Positions 50,239-59,431 of a stretch of 64,000 bases of DNA are shown one piece after another. Location of the stretch: assembly GCF_965342175.1 (NCBI RefSeq), contig NZ_CBDRBL010000021.1, forward strand, positions 1 to 64,000. Reading direction: 5' to 3'. Under the pieces are notes generated by a model. It saw only the letters and a program-made list of their open reading frames with translations, made no database searches and was not told where the DNA came from. Source of the DNA: Actinacidiphila sp965342175. GTDB lineage: Bacteria; Actinomycetota; Actinomycetes; Streptomycetales; Streptomycetaceae. The position numbers and the translations under genes were made by a program. Each line of letters starts with the position of its first letter. Position 1 is the first letter of the stretch.

Positions 50239-50631
50239 TCAGCCCAGCGGGCCGGTGAGGCGGAGCAGTTCCAGCTGACGGGTGAGGCAGCGCAGGTTCT
50301 GCATGAGCACCAGCAGGTCGCCCTCAAGCCGCATGTCCCGCTGGAAGCTCGCCGCCCAGATGCCGTGGTACATCGGCTTCGGCGTCGGCACGCAGAACTC
50401 CCGCCAGGTCTCGGCACTGGCCCTGATGGCGAAGTCGTAGGCCGTGAGCGGCTCGGGGTCGACGACGAGGTCCTCCACCCGGCCGCGGTGCATGCGCACC
50501 AGGAAGGTGTGCCTCTCCATGTCCAGCAGATAGGTGCAGCTGAAGTACGCCCCGTGTGCCGTGAGCTCCGTGTCGCCGTCACTGAGGCGGCGGAACTCCG
50601 CCACGGGCCCCTGTTCCGTTGCCGTCGTCAT
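50239..50631 (-). CDS. SCP2-like small protein, unknown function
   Basis: A 130-aa protein. LTAYDFAIRASAETWREF and a final helix (FQRDMRLEGDLLVLMQNLRC) recall SCP2 sterol-transfer-like domains found beside hydrolases. ATG 50631 has GAGGAG six bases upstream. First gene of a likely two-gene operon with the hydrolase at 49333-50199; may hold a hydrophobic substrate. Confidence 0.65.
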   Translation of the reverse strand: MTTATEQGPVAEFRRLSDGDTELTAHGAYFSCTYLLDMERHTFLVRMHRGRVEDLVVDPEPLTAYDFAIRASAETWREFCVPTPKPMYHGIWAASFQRDMRLEGDLLVLMQNLRCLTRQLELLRLTGPLG

Positions 50632-51068
50632 GTCCACTCCTCGCTGACGCCGATCTTCCGGTCAGTCACAGCTAATACACCGTCAGGTTGCAGGGGACGC
50701 GGGCACGCCGGTACGTCCCCCGCACGGCGCGCTCCCCGAGTGCCGGGGCCCGGCCCGGGAAGGGGGGAAGGGGCCGGTCGCGCCGCGTCCGACGCCATCC
50801 GAGACCGTGACGGACCGAAGCAGCGGTACATGCGCATCGACCTCACCGGCCCTCCCGGGACGGCAGCCGGCGGGCCCTGAGCGGCTGCACCGCTCTGCCC
50901 TACGACATGGCCCCGCGGCTGCGCGGCCGGCTGAACGCCGGAGATGAACGTGCTCATCGCCGCGAACGACTACAGCCGGCAGAGCGAGCAGCCGCTGATG
51001 AAGAGCGTGAGGGTCACCATCGGACCCACTCCCTGAAGCGGATCCATCCCGGCACCGCGGCGCGGCGA
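50632..51068. other. Intergenic with possible gene fragment
   Basis: Mostly featureless. At 50943-51036 (plus) a 30-codon frame, MNVLIAANDYSRQSEQPLMK and ten more residues, has a natural residue mix and ends at TGA. It may be the tail of a lost gene. No family recognised. Confidence 0.35.
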
Positions 51069-51095
51069 AGCCGCCCCGCCACTGGCGGGGCGGCT
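51069..51095 (-). terminator. Terminator of SRPBCC gene
   Basis: Perfect 12-bp arms AGCCGCCCCGCC (51069-51080) and GGCGGGGCGGCT (51084-51095), loop ACT. Confidence 0.9.
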
Positions 51096-51109
51096 CCCGG
51101 ACGGGTGGT

Positions 51110-51529
51110 TCAGCCCACGACGGTGGCGTGGAGCGCCTCGAGGCCGTCGCGGTAGATGCCGGTGAACAACTCCACGACCTGCGCCTCGCTCGCCCCCTCC
51201 GAGACGAACCGGCCACTCCACACGACCTCGGCGGCTTCCGGCTGTCCGGGCACGGCGTGGACCCGCAGGTCGGAGAGATATCCGGTCACGGGGAAAGGCG
51301 ATTCCACGATCGCGTAGGCATAGTGGCGCTCGGCTTCGCTGAAGGCCACCATGCGCTCGACGATCACCTCACCCTCGGGATTGCGGAGCCTGCGCGCCCG
51401 CCCGCCCTCCAGCGGGGTGCTCTCGGCGATGAACGGGAGCCAGTCGGGCAGGGCGTGAAAGCCGCCGATCAGGTTCCAGACGCGTTCGGGCGACGCGGGT
51501 ACGACACGGCTGACCGAGGTGGATGCCAT
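51110..51529 (-). CDS. SRPBCC-family protein
   Basis: A 139-aa START-like protein. VSRVVPASPERVWNLIGGFH is the N-terminal strand-helix, GEVIVERMVAF and VVWSGRF are beta strands, and a C-terminal helix ends at YRDGLEALHA. ATG 51529 has GGAGGAAGG upstream. It lies 83 bases downstream of the aldo/keto reductase on the same strand. Likely binds a small hydrophobic ligand. Confidence 0.88.
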   Translation of the reverse strand: MASTSVSRVVPASPERVWNLIGGFHALPDWLPFIAESTPLEGGRARRLRNPEGEVIVERMVAFSEAERHYAYAIVESPFPVTGYLSDLRVHAVPGQPEAAEVVWSGRFVSEGASEAQVVELFTGIYRDGLEALHATVVG

Positions 51530-51612
51530 GGCCTTCCTCCTTGATTGTGGGGGTGCTTGACGTGCGGGCGTGTTTGATGTGCGCACGTCGGGGAGACGGC
51601 GGCAGGACCGGT

Positions 51613-52623
51613 TCAGGCGCCGGCAGGGAGCGGCGCTGCGGGGCTGACGAGGCCGGATGCGCGCAGATCCGCCCAGAAGTCGGCCGGGATCTCCTGGTGG
51701 AGCGCGGCGACGTCCTCCGCGATGCGACTCGGCTTGGTCGCGCCGGGGACGGCGGCGACGGCCACCGGATGCGCGAGGGAGAACTGCAGGGCCGCTGCCT
51801 TGACGCTCACCGCGTGGCGGGCCGCGACCTCCTTGATGCGCCGTACGCGCTCCACGACCTCCGGGGGCGCGTCCTGGTACTCGAAGTGGGTGCCGCCGGC
51901 GAGAACCCCCGAGCTGTAGGGGCCGCCGACGACCATGCCGACTCCCTGCTCCTGCGCCTTGGGCAGCAGCCGCTCCAGCGGGCGCTCGTGGTCGAGCAGG
52001 GTGTAGCGGCCAGCGAGCAGAAAGCCGTCTGGCTGCGGCTCGTCCAGGTCCAGCGTCAGCTCGATGGGCTCGACCCGGTTCACACCGAGGCCCCATGCCT
52101 TGATGACGCCCTCGTCGCGCAGCCGCGACAGCACGCGGAAGGCGCCGGTCCGGGCCTCCTCGAACGTGCCGAGCCAGAGGTCGCCGTGGAAGTCCTGGGC
52201 GATGTCGTGCACCCAGACGATGTCCAGGCGATCGACGCCGAGGCGCTGCAGACTGCCCTCGATCGACCGTTCGGTGGCGTCGGCGGTCCACTCGTGCAGC
52301 ATCGCGTTCGGCCGGCCGTGCTGGAACAGTCCGCCTTTCTCGCCGAGGGCGCGGGCGCCCGGTTCGGGCTCGTCGAGGATGACACGGCCGACCTTGGTGG
52401 CCAGCACGAACGCGTCGCGGGGCTGCTGCGAGAGCAGCTCGCCGAGGCGCAGCTCCGCGAGGCCCGCGCCGTAGAAGGGGGCGGTGTCGTAGAAGCGGAT
52501 GCCCTGCTCCCAGGCGGCTGCCAGGGTCGCGCGCGCCTCCTCTTCGGGGATCGCGCGGAACATGTTGCCGAGGGGGGCGGTACCGAAGCCGAGGCGACCG
52601 GGGATGAGTTCCTTGAGCGACAT
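51613..52623 (-). CDS. Aldo/keto reductase (D-threo-aldose 1-dehydrogenase type)
   Basis: A 336-aa AKR. LGFGTAPLGNMFRAIPEEEA opens it, RFYDTAPFYGAG carries Asp and Tyr, LATKVGRVI carries Lys and WVHDIAQDFHG the His-equivalent. Fucose/galactose dehydrogenases of this type share the PYSSGVLAGG segment. ATG 52623 follows AAAGGCACC. Divergent from the Old Yellow Enzyme gene across an AT-rich repeat element. Confidence 0.92.
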   Translation of the reverse strand: MSLKELIPGRLGFGTAPLGNMFRAIPEEEARATLAAAWEQGIRFYDTAPFYGAGLAELRLGELLSQQPRDAFVLATKVGRVILDEPEPGARALGEKGGLFQHGRPNAMLHEWTADATERSIEGSLQRLGVDRLDIVWVHDIAQDFHGDLWLGTFEEARTGAFRVLSRLRDEGVIKAWGLGVNRVEPIELTLDLDEPQPDGFLLAGRYTLLDHERPLERLLPKAQEQGVGMVVGGPYSSGVLAGGTHFEYQDAPPEVVERVRRIKEVAARHAVSVKAAALQFSLAHPVAVAAVPGATKPSRIAEDVAALHQEIPADFWADLRASGLVSPAAPLPAGA

Positions 52624-52789
52624 GATGGTGCCTTTCGTACGACCGAGCGGGGAGCGGGGTGCTCTGCCGTGGGGGCCGGGTGGTGAGGGGATCGTCTCCG
52701 GGGACGGGGCCGACGACTGCGGAGCGAGACCAAGTCCGCCGGAGTGGCGGCACAGGGCGTATCCCGCGTTCGGCGCCTCACCCAAACTA

Positions 52790-52820
52790 CTTGCAAACGC
52801 ACACTAATGCAAACGCTTGA
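52790..52820. promoter_or_regulatory. Repeated TGCAAACGC element between divergent reductase genes
   Basis: TTGCAAACGC (52791-52800) and ATGCAAACGC (52807-52816) are direct repeats separated by ACACTA; CAAA and TTTG arms follow. AT-rich and centred between the AKR and Old Yellow Enzyme starts. Related to 48296-48325. Confidence 0.5.
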
Positions 52821-52981
52821 TATTTGCGTCATCTGGATGTGGGCGCAGGGTGGCGTACGAAGCATCTGAGCGCGCAATTATTGATTGAGCCTGTTGGGCG
52901 CAGGCGCATGGCGCGCGCGAGGGATGCGCGGCCGCCCCGACCGCCTGGACCGCTTGACCGCCTGCAAGAGGAGACAGTTTC

Positions 52982-54082
52982 GTGAGCACCACCCTGTTCG
53001 AACCTTTCACGCTCCGCTCGCTGACCGTTCCGAACCGGATCTGGATGGCCGCCATGTGCCAGTACAGCGCCGCGCCGGACGGGGAGCTCGCGGGCGTCCC
53101 GAACGACTGGCACTTCACGCACCTCGCCGCTCGTGCCGCCGGCGGCACCGGGCTGATCATCACCGAGGCTACCGCGGTCGGCCTGGACGGCCGGATCAGC
53201 CCGTACGACCTCGGCATCTGGAACGACACCCAGGTCGAGGCCTTCCGGCGGATCACCTCGTTCCTGAAGTCCCAGGGCACGGTGCCCGGCATCCAGCTCG
53301 CCCACGCCGGCCGCAAGGCGTCGACCGAGCGGACCTGGATGGGCGGTGCCCCCTTGCCCCCAGGGAAGCCGTACGGCTGGACGCCCGTCGCGCCCAGTGC
53401 CATCCCGTTCCACACCGGATCCACCACGCCGGAGGAGCTCAGCACCGAGCAGATCGACCGGGTCGTGACCGAATTCGCCGACGCCGCGCGGCGCGCACTG
53501 GACGCCGGCTTCCAGGTCGCCGAGATCCACGGCGCCCACGGATACCTCATCAACCAGTTCCTTTCCCCGCACAGCAACCACCGCACCGACGGCTACGGCG
53601 GGGACTTCGAGGGCCGCACCCGCTTCGCGCTGGAGGTCGTCGAGGCCGTCCGCGCCGTGTGGCCGCAGGAGCTGCCGGTCTTCTTCCGCATCTCCGCGAC
53701 CGACTGGCTGAGCGAGAACGCCGACGACCACCGCGAGGGGTGGACCGCCGACGACACCGTCCGGTTCGCCAAGGAACTGCAGGCCCGGGGCGTCGACCTG
53801 ATGGACGTCTCCACGGGCGGCAACGCGCCGAACGCCAAGATCTCCCCGGCTCCGGGCTACCAGGTGCCGTTCGCCGAGCGCGTCCGCAACGAGACGGGCA
53901 TGCCCGTCGGCGCCGTCGGCCTCATCACCGAGCCGGAGCAGGCGCAGGCCATCGTCGCCTCCGGCCAGGCGGACGCCGTCCTCCTCGGCCGCGAGCTGCT
54001 GCGGGACCCGTACTGGGCGCGCCGCGCGGCCTCCGCACTGGGCGGCGAGGTCAACACCCCGATCCAGTACCACCGCGCCTGA
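52982..54082 (+). CDS. Old Yellow Enzyme family NADH:flavin oxidoreductase (YqjM-like)
   Basis: A 366-aa TIM-barrel ene-reductase. PNRIWMAAMCQYSA has the thermophilic-like OYE Cys near residue 26. GIQLAHAGRK has the substrate-binding His. EIHGAHGYLINQFLSPHSN is the diagnostic central motif. The FMN phosphate site is in GLITEPEQA and VLLGRELLRDPYW. GTG 52982 follows GAGGAG. Reduces activated C=C bonds. The divergent aldo/keto reductase suggests a shared response to electrophiles. Confidence 0.95.
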   Translation: MSTTLFEPFTLRSLTVPNRIWMAAMCQYSAAPDGELAGVPNDWHFTHLAARAAGGTGLIITEATAVGLDGRISPYDLGIWNDTQVEAFRRITSFLKSQGTVPGIQLAHAGRKASTERTWMGGAPLPPGKPYGWTPVAPSAIPFHTGSTTPEELSTEQIDRVVTEFADAARRALDAGFQVAEIHGAHGYLINQFLSPHSNHRTDGYGGDFEGRTRFALEVVEAVRAVWPQELPVFFRISATDWLSENADDHREGWTADDTVRFAKELQARGVDLMDVSTGGNAPNAKISPAPGYQVPFAERVRNETGMPVGAVGLITEPEQAQAIVASGQADAVLLGRELLRDPYWARRAASALGGEVNTPIQYHRA

Positions 54083-54092
54083 CCGGAGAGGA

Positions 54093-54134
54093 GCCCCGTC
54101 CCCGTCGTGCCGCAAAGGCACGGCGGGACGGGGC
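54093..54134 (+). terminator. Strong terminator
   Basis: GCCCCGTC...GTGCC pairs with GGCAC...GGACGGGGC around loop GCAAA. Confidence 0.85.
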
Positions 54135-54251
54135 GCCCCTGGGGATGGGCCTGTGCCTGGACCGGGGCACGGACATCACCTTGCGCGGCACCATCCGGCG
54201 CGGGGAGCATCGCCTCCGTCATCCACCGACGCCGTGAGAGGTTCCCCCGGC

Positions 54252-54821
54252 ATGAGCTACACACTGCGTGAGTACACCCCAGCCGACGAGTCCTCCTGGC
54301 TGCGCTGCAGGGTGCTCGCATTCCTGCGCACCGCCTACTACGACGACGTCGACCGCGCCAAGCCGTCGATCCCCGCCCCGGGCCTGCAACTCGTCGCCGT
54401 CGACACGGCCGGGACGGTCGTCGGCATCATGGACACCGCCGTCGACGCCTCGCTGGCGACCATCGACACCGTCGCCGTCCATCCCGACCACCAGGGCCGG
54501 GGCCTCGCAGCCGCCCTGCTGCGCCGCACCCGCGCCGTGGTCCGCGAGCGCGGCGCGTCCACCCTGGACGCCTGGACCCGCGACGATCCCGACACCCTGT
54601 CCTGGTACCACGCCATGGGCTTCACGGAGAGCGACCACTACCTGCACGTGTACGCCCACGAGTACACCGCCCCCGGCGAACCGGACCGCGCGGTCCTCAC
54701 CCCCCGCCCGGGGCTGCGGCTCATGGCGGCCTTCCTCCACGCGAAGCTGGAGGACGAGGAGCGCATGCGGGCGGAGTTCAGCCGGGTGCATGTGTGCCGG
54801 CGCTTCTCGATGACGGCCTGA
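54252..54821 (+). CDS. GNAT-family acetyltransferase
   Basis: A 189-aa GNAT. Motif A is IDTVAVHPDHQGRGLAAALL with the acetyl-CoA pyrophosphate loop, and the acceptor-side motif B is LSWYHAMGFTESDHYLHVY. ATG 54252 is the start after a weak CCCGG stretch. The C-terminal 40 residues extend the usual domain. Acceptor unknown. Confidence 0.9.
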   Translation: MSYTLREYTPADESSWLRCRVLAFLRTAYYDDVDRAKPSIPAPGLQLVAVDTAGTVVGIMDTAVDASLATIDTVAVHPDHQGRGLAAALLRRTRAVVRERGASTLDAWTRDDPDTLSWYHAMGFTESDHYLHVYAHEYTAPGEPDRAVLTPRPGLRLMAAFLHAKLEDEERMRAEFSRVHVCRRFSMTA

Positions 54822-54899
54822 CACTCCGGCAGAGGCGTTGCTCCGGAGCAGGCGAACCGACCTGCCTGACGACGGCCGCACGGCGGTAGTGTCGGACCC

Positions 54900-55423
54900 G
54901 TGATCGTATGGCTCAACGGCACCCATGGCGCGGGCAAGACGACGACCAGTGCGCTCGTCCAGCAACTGATCCCGGATTCGCGGGTGTTCGACGCCGAGAA
55001 GGTCGGCGAGACACTCATGGACATCTCCCCGGGGCTGCCCGAGACGGACAACTTCCAGCACTGGCCGCCGTGGCGGCCGCTGGTGGTCGAGACGGCCCGC
55101 CGCGTACTCGAGTACACCGGCGGCACTCTGGTGATCCCCATGACGGTCCTGGTCGAGCCGTACTGGCGAGAGATCAGCGCGGGCTCGCCCAGCACTCCAT
55201 CCCGGTGCGGCACTTCGTCCTCCATGCCGACGCCGACACCCTCCGCGCGCGCATCGCGGGCGACACCGCGGTCGGCCCCGACTCCCCGTTCCGTCTCCGA
55301 TACCTCGAGCCCTACGCCGAGGCGGCCCGCACCTGGCTGCACGCCGAGGCCGAGGTCGTCGACACCACGCACCTCACGCCCGCGCAGGCGGCCCTGCGTG
55401 TGGCGGAGGCCATGGGGCGGTGA
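54900..55423 (+). pseudogene. P-loop kinase-like ATPase with one-base frameshift
   Basis: GTG 54900 opens a P-loop protein (MIVWLNGTHGAGKTTTSALV). The frame is good to about 55182 (PYWREISAG) and then continues one base out of phase (LAQHSIPVRHFVLHADADTL, HLTPAQAALRVAEAMGR) to TGA 55423. One missing C near 55183 (GGCTCG for GGCCTCG) restores a 175-aa protein. Homologues resemble adenylylsulfate/shikimate-type small kinases or zeta-toxin-like ATPases. A read error is possible. Confidence 0.8.
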
Positions 55424-55981
55424 CACCAGGCCGTTGTGCGTGCCCAGCCTGCCCGAGCCGGCCGCGGTCCAGATCGTCGGCGAGGTCCCCGATGGGCCGC
55501 CGGGGCCCGAACCGCCACGGCCTTGAACGCAGTCCCCTGCTCCACGCCGTTCTACCCGACAGCGACGGCGTGCTGCGCGCACGATGGTGACCCGATTCAT
55601 GAGCCGACGCTCAGAAGTTGTCCGGGCACCGGGCTGAGCCGGCGAATGGTGGCGGAGCTCGCGGCCTTGGACCCGCAGCGACGTCCTCATCGAGAAGATC
55701 GATTCCGGCACCGGCATGTCCTCCGGCCAGGCGGAGCGACCGCCCCCTGTCCGGTCAGCGCACCGGCCCGATGGCAGTGACATTCCCTACCCTGCGCTCA
55801 GGCCCGGGACGGCTCTGAAACCTCGTCCCGACCGGCGCTCTCTCGTCAAGTTCAACGGCTTTGCGACGATGGTTGGTTCCGAATAGGGACGTGACGTTTC
55901 GCTCAGCCCGTTGACCTGTAGCAGCACACCGAGACGGCGCCATACTCCAGGACCTGACGAACCGACCGGCGAAGGAGCACG
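55424..55981. other. Intergenic, no gene recognised
   Basis: Frames on both strands have weak codon bias. An AT-richer patch at 55850-55930 probably holds the promoter of the aldo/keto reductase at 55982. A short stretch (55645-55700, RRMVAELAALDPQRR) could be debris of a lost gene. Confidence 0.4.
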
Positions 55982-56881
55982 GTGAGCGCAGCAGCTGCAG
56001 CAGGTACCTGGAAGCTCGGGGACCTGGAGGTGAATCGCATCGGCTACGGCGCACTGCGGCTGACGGGCAACGGCATGATGGGGAACTCCGGCGGCACGCC
56101 GATCGATCGCCATGCCGCCGTCGAGTTGCTGCACAGCGCGTTCGAGCAGGGCGTCAACCACATCGACACGGCCGCCTTCTACTTCTCACCACTGCGGTCC
56201 GCGAACGAGCTCATCAACCGCGCCCTCTCGACCTGGCACGGTGACGTGGTCGTGGTGACCAAGGTCGGCCCGGCACGCGATCCCTCCGGCGAGTGGATCT
56301 ACGCCGTCCGCCCCGAACAGCTGCGTGGCCAGGTCGAGGAGAACCTGCGCCAGCTCGGCCGGGACTGCCTGGACGTGGTGAACCTGCGCGCCGGCGGCCC
56401 GGCCTCGATCGCCGAGCACTTCGGCGCCCTCGCCGAACTGCGCGATGCCGGCCTGATCCGGCACCTCGGGCTCTCCGCTGTCCGGCCCGAGCAGGTGACC
56501 GAGGCCCAAACGATCGCACCCGTGGTCTGCGTGCAGAACTCCTACGGCCTGGACTGGCGCCGCGCCGACGAGAGCGGGCTGGTGGACCTGTGCGGGGAAC
56601 AGGGCATCGCCTTCGTCCCGTTCTTCGCGGTCTCCGGCCTGCGTCGCGAGGCAGCCGCAGGCCAGGAGCAGGATGCGCGCGTCCACTCCGTCGCCCGCGC
56701 CCACAACGCGACGCCGGCCCAGATACGGCTCGCCTGGACCCTCCACCGCGGTCCGCACGTGCTGGCCATTCCCGGCACCACGAATCCGGCGCACCTGGCG
56801 GAGAACATCACCTCCGGAAGCCTGCGCCTGACCGAGGAGGAGCTGGCCCTCCTCGACAAGCCGGACGAGAGCACCGCCTGA
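55982..56881 (+). CDS. Aldo/keto reductase
   Basis: A 299-aa AKR (YajO/oxidoreductase type). LEVNRIGYGALRLTGNGMMG opens it; HIDTAAFYF has Asp and Tyr, VVVTKVGPAR has Lys and DVVNLRAGG replaces the usual His region with Asn. PGTTNPAHLAENI is the NADPH loop. GTG 55982 follows AAGGAG. The Asn in place of the active-site His occurs in some actinobacterial members. Confidence 0.9.
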   Translation: MSAAAAAGTWKLGDLEVNRIGYGALRLTGNGMMGNSGGTPIDRHAAVELLHSAFEQGVNHIDTAAFYFSPLRSANELINRALSTWHGDVVVVTKVGPARDPSGEWIYAVRPEQLRGQVEENLRQLGRDCLDVVNLRAGGPASIAEHFGALAELRDAGLIRHLGLSAVRPEQVTEAQTIAPVVCVQNSYGLDWRRADESGLVDLCGEQGIAFVPFFAVSGLRREAAAGQEQDARVHSVARAHNATPAQIRLAWTLHRGPHVLAIPGTTNPAHLAENITSGSLRLTEEELALLDKPDESTA

Positions 56882-57094
56882 CTCTGTGCCCGCGTTGCTC
56901 GGCGAACTTCCCCAGTCCGTTCGAGAACCGGACCGAAGGGGGCGAGGAGTGTCCCCGGCCGGTGTCAGGAACGTGTCCCGGGCATGGAAGCAAGCCTGGT
57001 CGGCGCCGATTGCGACTGGTTCCGACTCTCGTGACCAGGTTCCGACCAAACGTGTCACGGCTCAGGGTCCCGAGAGCGTTCAGTGACAGCGGCT

Positions 57095-57133
57095 GGTGAC
57101 AAGCCTGCCCATGTGACAACCACCGTGCTCCGG
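57095..57133 (+). repeat. GTGACAAC repeat family, copy A
   Basis: GGTGACAAGCCTGCCCATGT followed by GACAACCACCGTGCTCCGG. Shares order and most bases with copies B and D. Confidence 0.6.
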
Positions 57134-57199
57134 GCCGCCCCTTGTGACTGAGCGCTTCAGCTGGCGAGTTGAGCGCTGTGGTCGGTGAGCAAGTCGATC

Positions 57200-57241
57200 G
57201 GTGACAACCAGCCTGCCTATGTGACAACCATCGTGCTTCGG
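57200..57241 (+). repeat. GTGACAAC repeat family, copy B
   Basis: GGTGACAACCAGCCTGCCTA then TGTGACAACCATCGTGCTTC. The best-preserved copy. Confidence 0.65.
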
Positions 57242-57312
57242 CTCAGTGAGTGTGCCGAGGCTCGATAGTTGTCACCGGCGGAGCCGAGTGGCCTGGCAGA
57301 AGGGCCCGGCCG

Positions 57313-57354
57313 AAGCAGCCTGGTCGTCACCTGGAAGGCAGGCTACTTGTCACA
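57313..57354 (-). repeat. GTGACAAC repeat family, inverted copy C
   Basis: The minus strand reads TGTGACAAGTAGCCTGCCTT and then GGTGACGACCAGGCTGCTTC, the same pattern in the opposite orientation. Confidence 0.55.
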
Positions 57355-57498
57355 GACGCTCGGTGCCTTTCGGTCCCTCACCTCGTTGGTCGGCCGTCGG
57401 CGGCTCGGGCTCGACGGCCGTATCGACATAGCGTGACGGCTCCGGTCGCGAGGCCGCGCTTGCGCCATCTCCCCGGGGCGGCGCGAACCGGAAACGCG

Positions 57499-58247
57499 TC
57501 ACCAGGGCACCTCTCCCTCGTCGTCGAAGAAGCGGCCCGTCGGCCGTCGACCGATACGGTGGCCAGCCGGATCGCAGCGACTGCGCCCTGCTGGGGGGTC
57601 CGCACTCCCCGGAAGCCATTGAGGTCGGTCGCCGTGAAGCCGGGACAGACGGCGTTGATCAGGATGTGCGTGTCGGCCAGTTCCTTGGCGTACTGCACGG
57701 TGACGGCGTTGAGGAACGTCTTCGACGGAGCGTAAGCGATGGCGATGGGGCCGGTCTCGGCGCCGGGCGTGGTCTGGAGTGTGAGGGAGCCGACGCTGCT
57801 GGAGACGTTCACGATCCGCGGTGACGGCGAGCGGCGCAGCAGCGGCAGCAGGGCGTTGGTGACGCGGATGACGCCGATCACGTTGGTCTCCACGGCCGCC
57901 CGTACCCGGTTCACGTCGACCGTGGTGGGCTCCTGCGGCCCGCCCCCGGTGATCCCCGCGTTGTTGACGAGCGCGTCGAGCCGCCCGGCCCGCTCCTCCA
58001 TCAGCCGAGCCGCCGCTGTCACGCTCGCGTCGTCGGTCACATCCAGCGGCACGCCGAACGCATCGGCTCCGGCCGCGCGCAGCTTATCCACAGCGGCCTG
58101 GCGCCGTTCCTCGTTCCGCGCGCCGATTCCGACGGACCAGCCGAGGGCGCCGAGCCCGGCGGCGATCTCGTACCCAATGCCCTTGTTGGCCCCGGTCACC
58201 AGCGCGACCTTGTGGTGGTTCACAGTGTTCGTGTTCGTCTCACTCAT
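57499..58247 (-). pseudogene. Short-chain dehydrogenase with 3' frameshift
   Basis: SDR of about 248 aa. TGANKGIGYEIAAGL binds NADP, NNAGITGGG follows, the catalytic Ser is in VNVSSSVGSL, Tyr/Lys in YAPSKTFLNAV, and CPGFTATDLN is present. After ATVSVDG near 57545 the expected tail (PTGRFFDDEGEVPW, stop 57499-57501) is in another frame; one C is missing in GGCCGACGG. In the present frame the protein runs on to 57378 with an unrelated basic tail. The core is intact, so activity may survive. ATG 58247; divergent from a LysR gene that probably regulates it. Confidence 0.85.
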
Positions 58248-58351
58248 GACATCGATGCTTCTCCCTCGCTGGGCAGGGCGTCCAAGACCGACTGGGTGGA
58301 CGGCGATACCGCCCGGGTATCGCTGCTGATCGGTCCGGTTAAGCTGGTGGG

Positions 58352-59200
58352 GTGGAGACACGTGAGCTGCGGGACTTCGTCGCGGTTGCCGAAGAGCTGC
58401 ACTTCGGCCGGGCCGCGCGGCGGCTCGGGATTGCCCAACCCCCGCTGTCGCGGGCGATCGGCGGGCTCGAACGCCGCCTGGGCACCCTCCTGCTGGAGCG
58501 CGGCAGTCGGGGTGTCTCCCTGACTGGGGCAGGGGCGGTGCTGCTGCGGGAGGCGCGGGCTGCGCTGGACGCCGTCGAGGCCGCCGAACGGCGCACCCGC
58601 CGGGCCGCCCTCGCCGCGACCGGGCGCCCCACCGTGGTCCTGGCCGCGAAGGCGGGCGCCTCCGGTGAACTGCTGGCGAAACTCCTCGACGCCTACGCCG
58701 CCGAGCCCGGCGCCGTCGCCGTGGACGTCGTGCTTTGCGGACCGGGCGAGCAGGCACGGTTGCTGCACGATGGCCGGGCCGACGCAGCCCTGCTGCATCG
58801 GCCATTCGACGACACGGCCGGCTTCGACACCGAGGACCTGCACTGCGAGGGTCAGGTCGCGATCGTCCCGGCGGGCCACCCTCTCAGCACCCGCCCCCAC
58901 GTGCGGCTCGCCGAGGTCACCGACCTTCCCGACCTGCCCCTGCCCCGCTGGCCGCGCCCTGACGGCACCTTCCCGGACGGCCTCGGACCGCAGGTGCGCG
59001 ACCATACGCAACTCACCCAGCTCATCGCCCTCGGCCGCGCCTGCGCGGTCGTCCCGGAGTCGGGCCTCACCGGCCTGCGCGAGGGCCTCACCGCCGTACC
59101 GGTCGTCGACGCCCCCCACGTCACCACGGTCATCGCGTGGCCCCCGCACAGCCGCTCAACGGCGGTCGCAGGTCTGGTCCGCGCCGCCACTGCCCTGTGA
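58352..59200 (+). CDS. LysR-family regulator
   Basis: A 282-aa LysR. The N-terminal HTH is LRDFVAVAEELHFGRAARRL, then IAQPPLSRAIGGLERRLG. The C-terminal periplasmic-binding-like domain includes LHDGRADAALLHRPF and VAIVPAGHPLS. GTG 58352. Divergent from the SDR gene, the usual LysR arrangement. Its gene and the SDR sit between GTGACAAC repeats. Confidence 0.94.
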   Translation: METRELRDFVAVAEELHFGRAARRLGIAQPPLSRAIGGLERRLGTLLLERGSRGVSLTGAGAVLLREARAALDAVEAAERRTRRAALAATGRPTVVLAAKAGASGELLAKLLDAYAAEPGAVAVDVVLCGPGEQARLLHDGRADAALLHRPFDDTAGFDTEDLHCEGQVAIVPAGHPLSTRPHVRLAEVTDLPDLPLPRWPRPDGTFPDGLGPQVRDHTQLTQLIALGRACAVVPESGLTGLREGLTAVPVVDAPHVTTVIAWPPHSRSTAVAGLVRAATAL

Positions 59201-59350
59201 CCGACGGCGGTGGACGCCAGGACGTCGTGCTGGATTTCGGGGACAGCGTCCGGTCTCCCATCAGCTCCCGGCACATCATGCGGTACGAGGTGACTGGCCT
59301 GCACTGGCGTTGCCAGAACCGCGCCCCTGGCACAGCCAGGCTCCGACGCG

Positions 59351-59393
59351 AAGTGACAACAAGCTTGCCTTGGTGACACCTATCACGCCTCGG
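59351..59393 (+). repeat. GTGACAAC repeat family, copy D
   Basis: AAGTGACAACAAGCTTGCCT then TGGTGACACCTATCACGCCT; most positions agree with copy B, and both continue CGGCTCA. Confidence 0.6.
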
Positions 59394-59401
59394 CTCAACA
59401 G

Positions 59402-59426
59402 CCCCCAGCGCGAGGAGCGCTGGGGG
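59402..59426. terminator. Terminator of tap-tpg operon
   Basis: Perfect 10-bp arms CCCCCAGCGC (59402-59411) and GCGCTGGGGG (59417-59426), five bases from the tpg stop. Confidence 0.9.
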
Positions 59427-59431
59427 GTGGT

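Larger units (their letters stand above)
56882..57498. other. Repeat-bearing spacer
   Basis: No gene. It contains three copies of the GTGACAAC repeat family (57095-57133, 57200-57241 and, inverted, about 57313-57354), and the out-of-frame extension of the frameshifted SDR gene. Confidence 0.6.
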
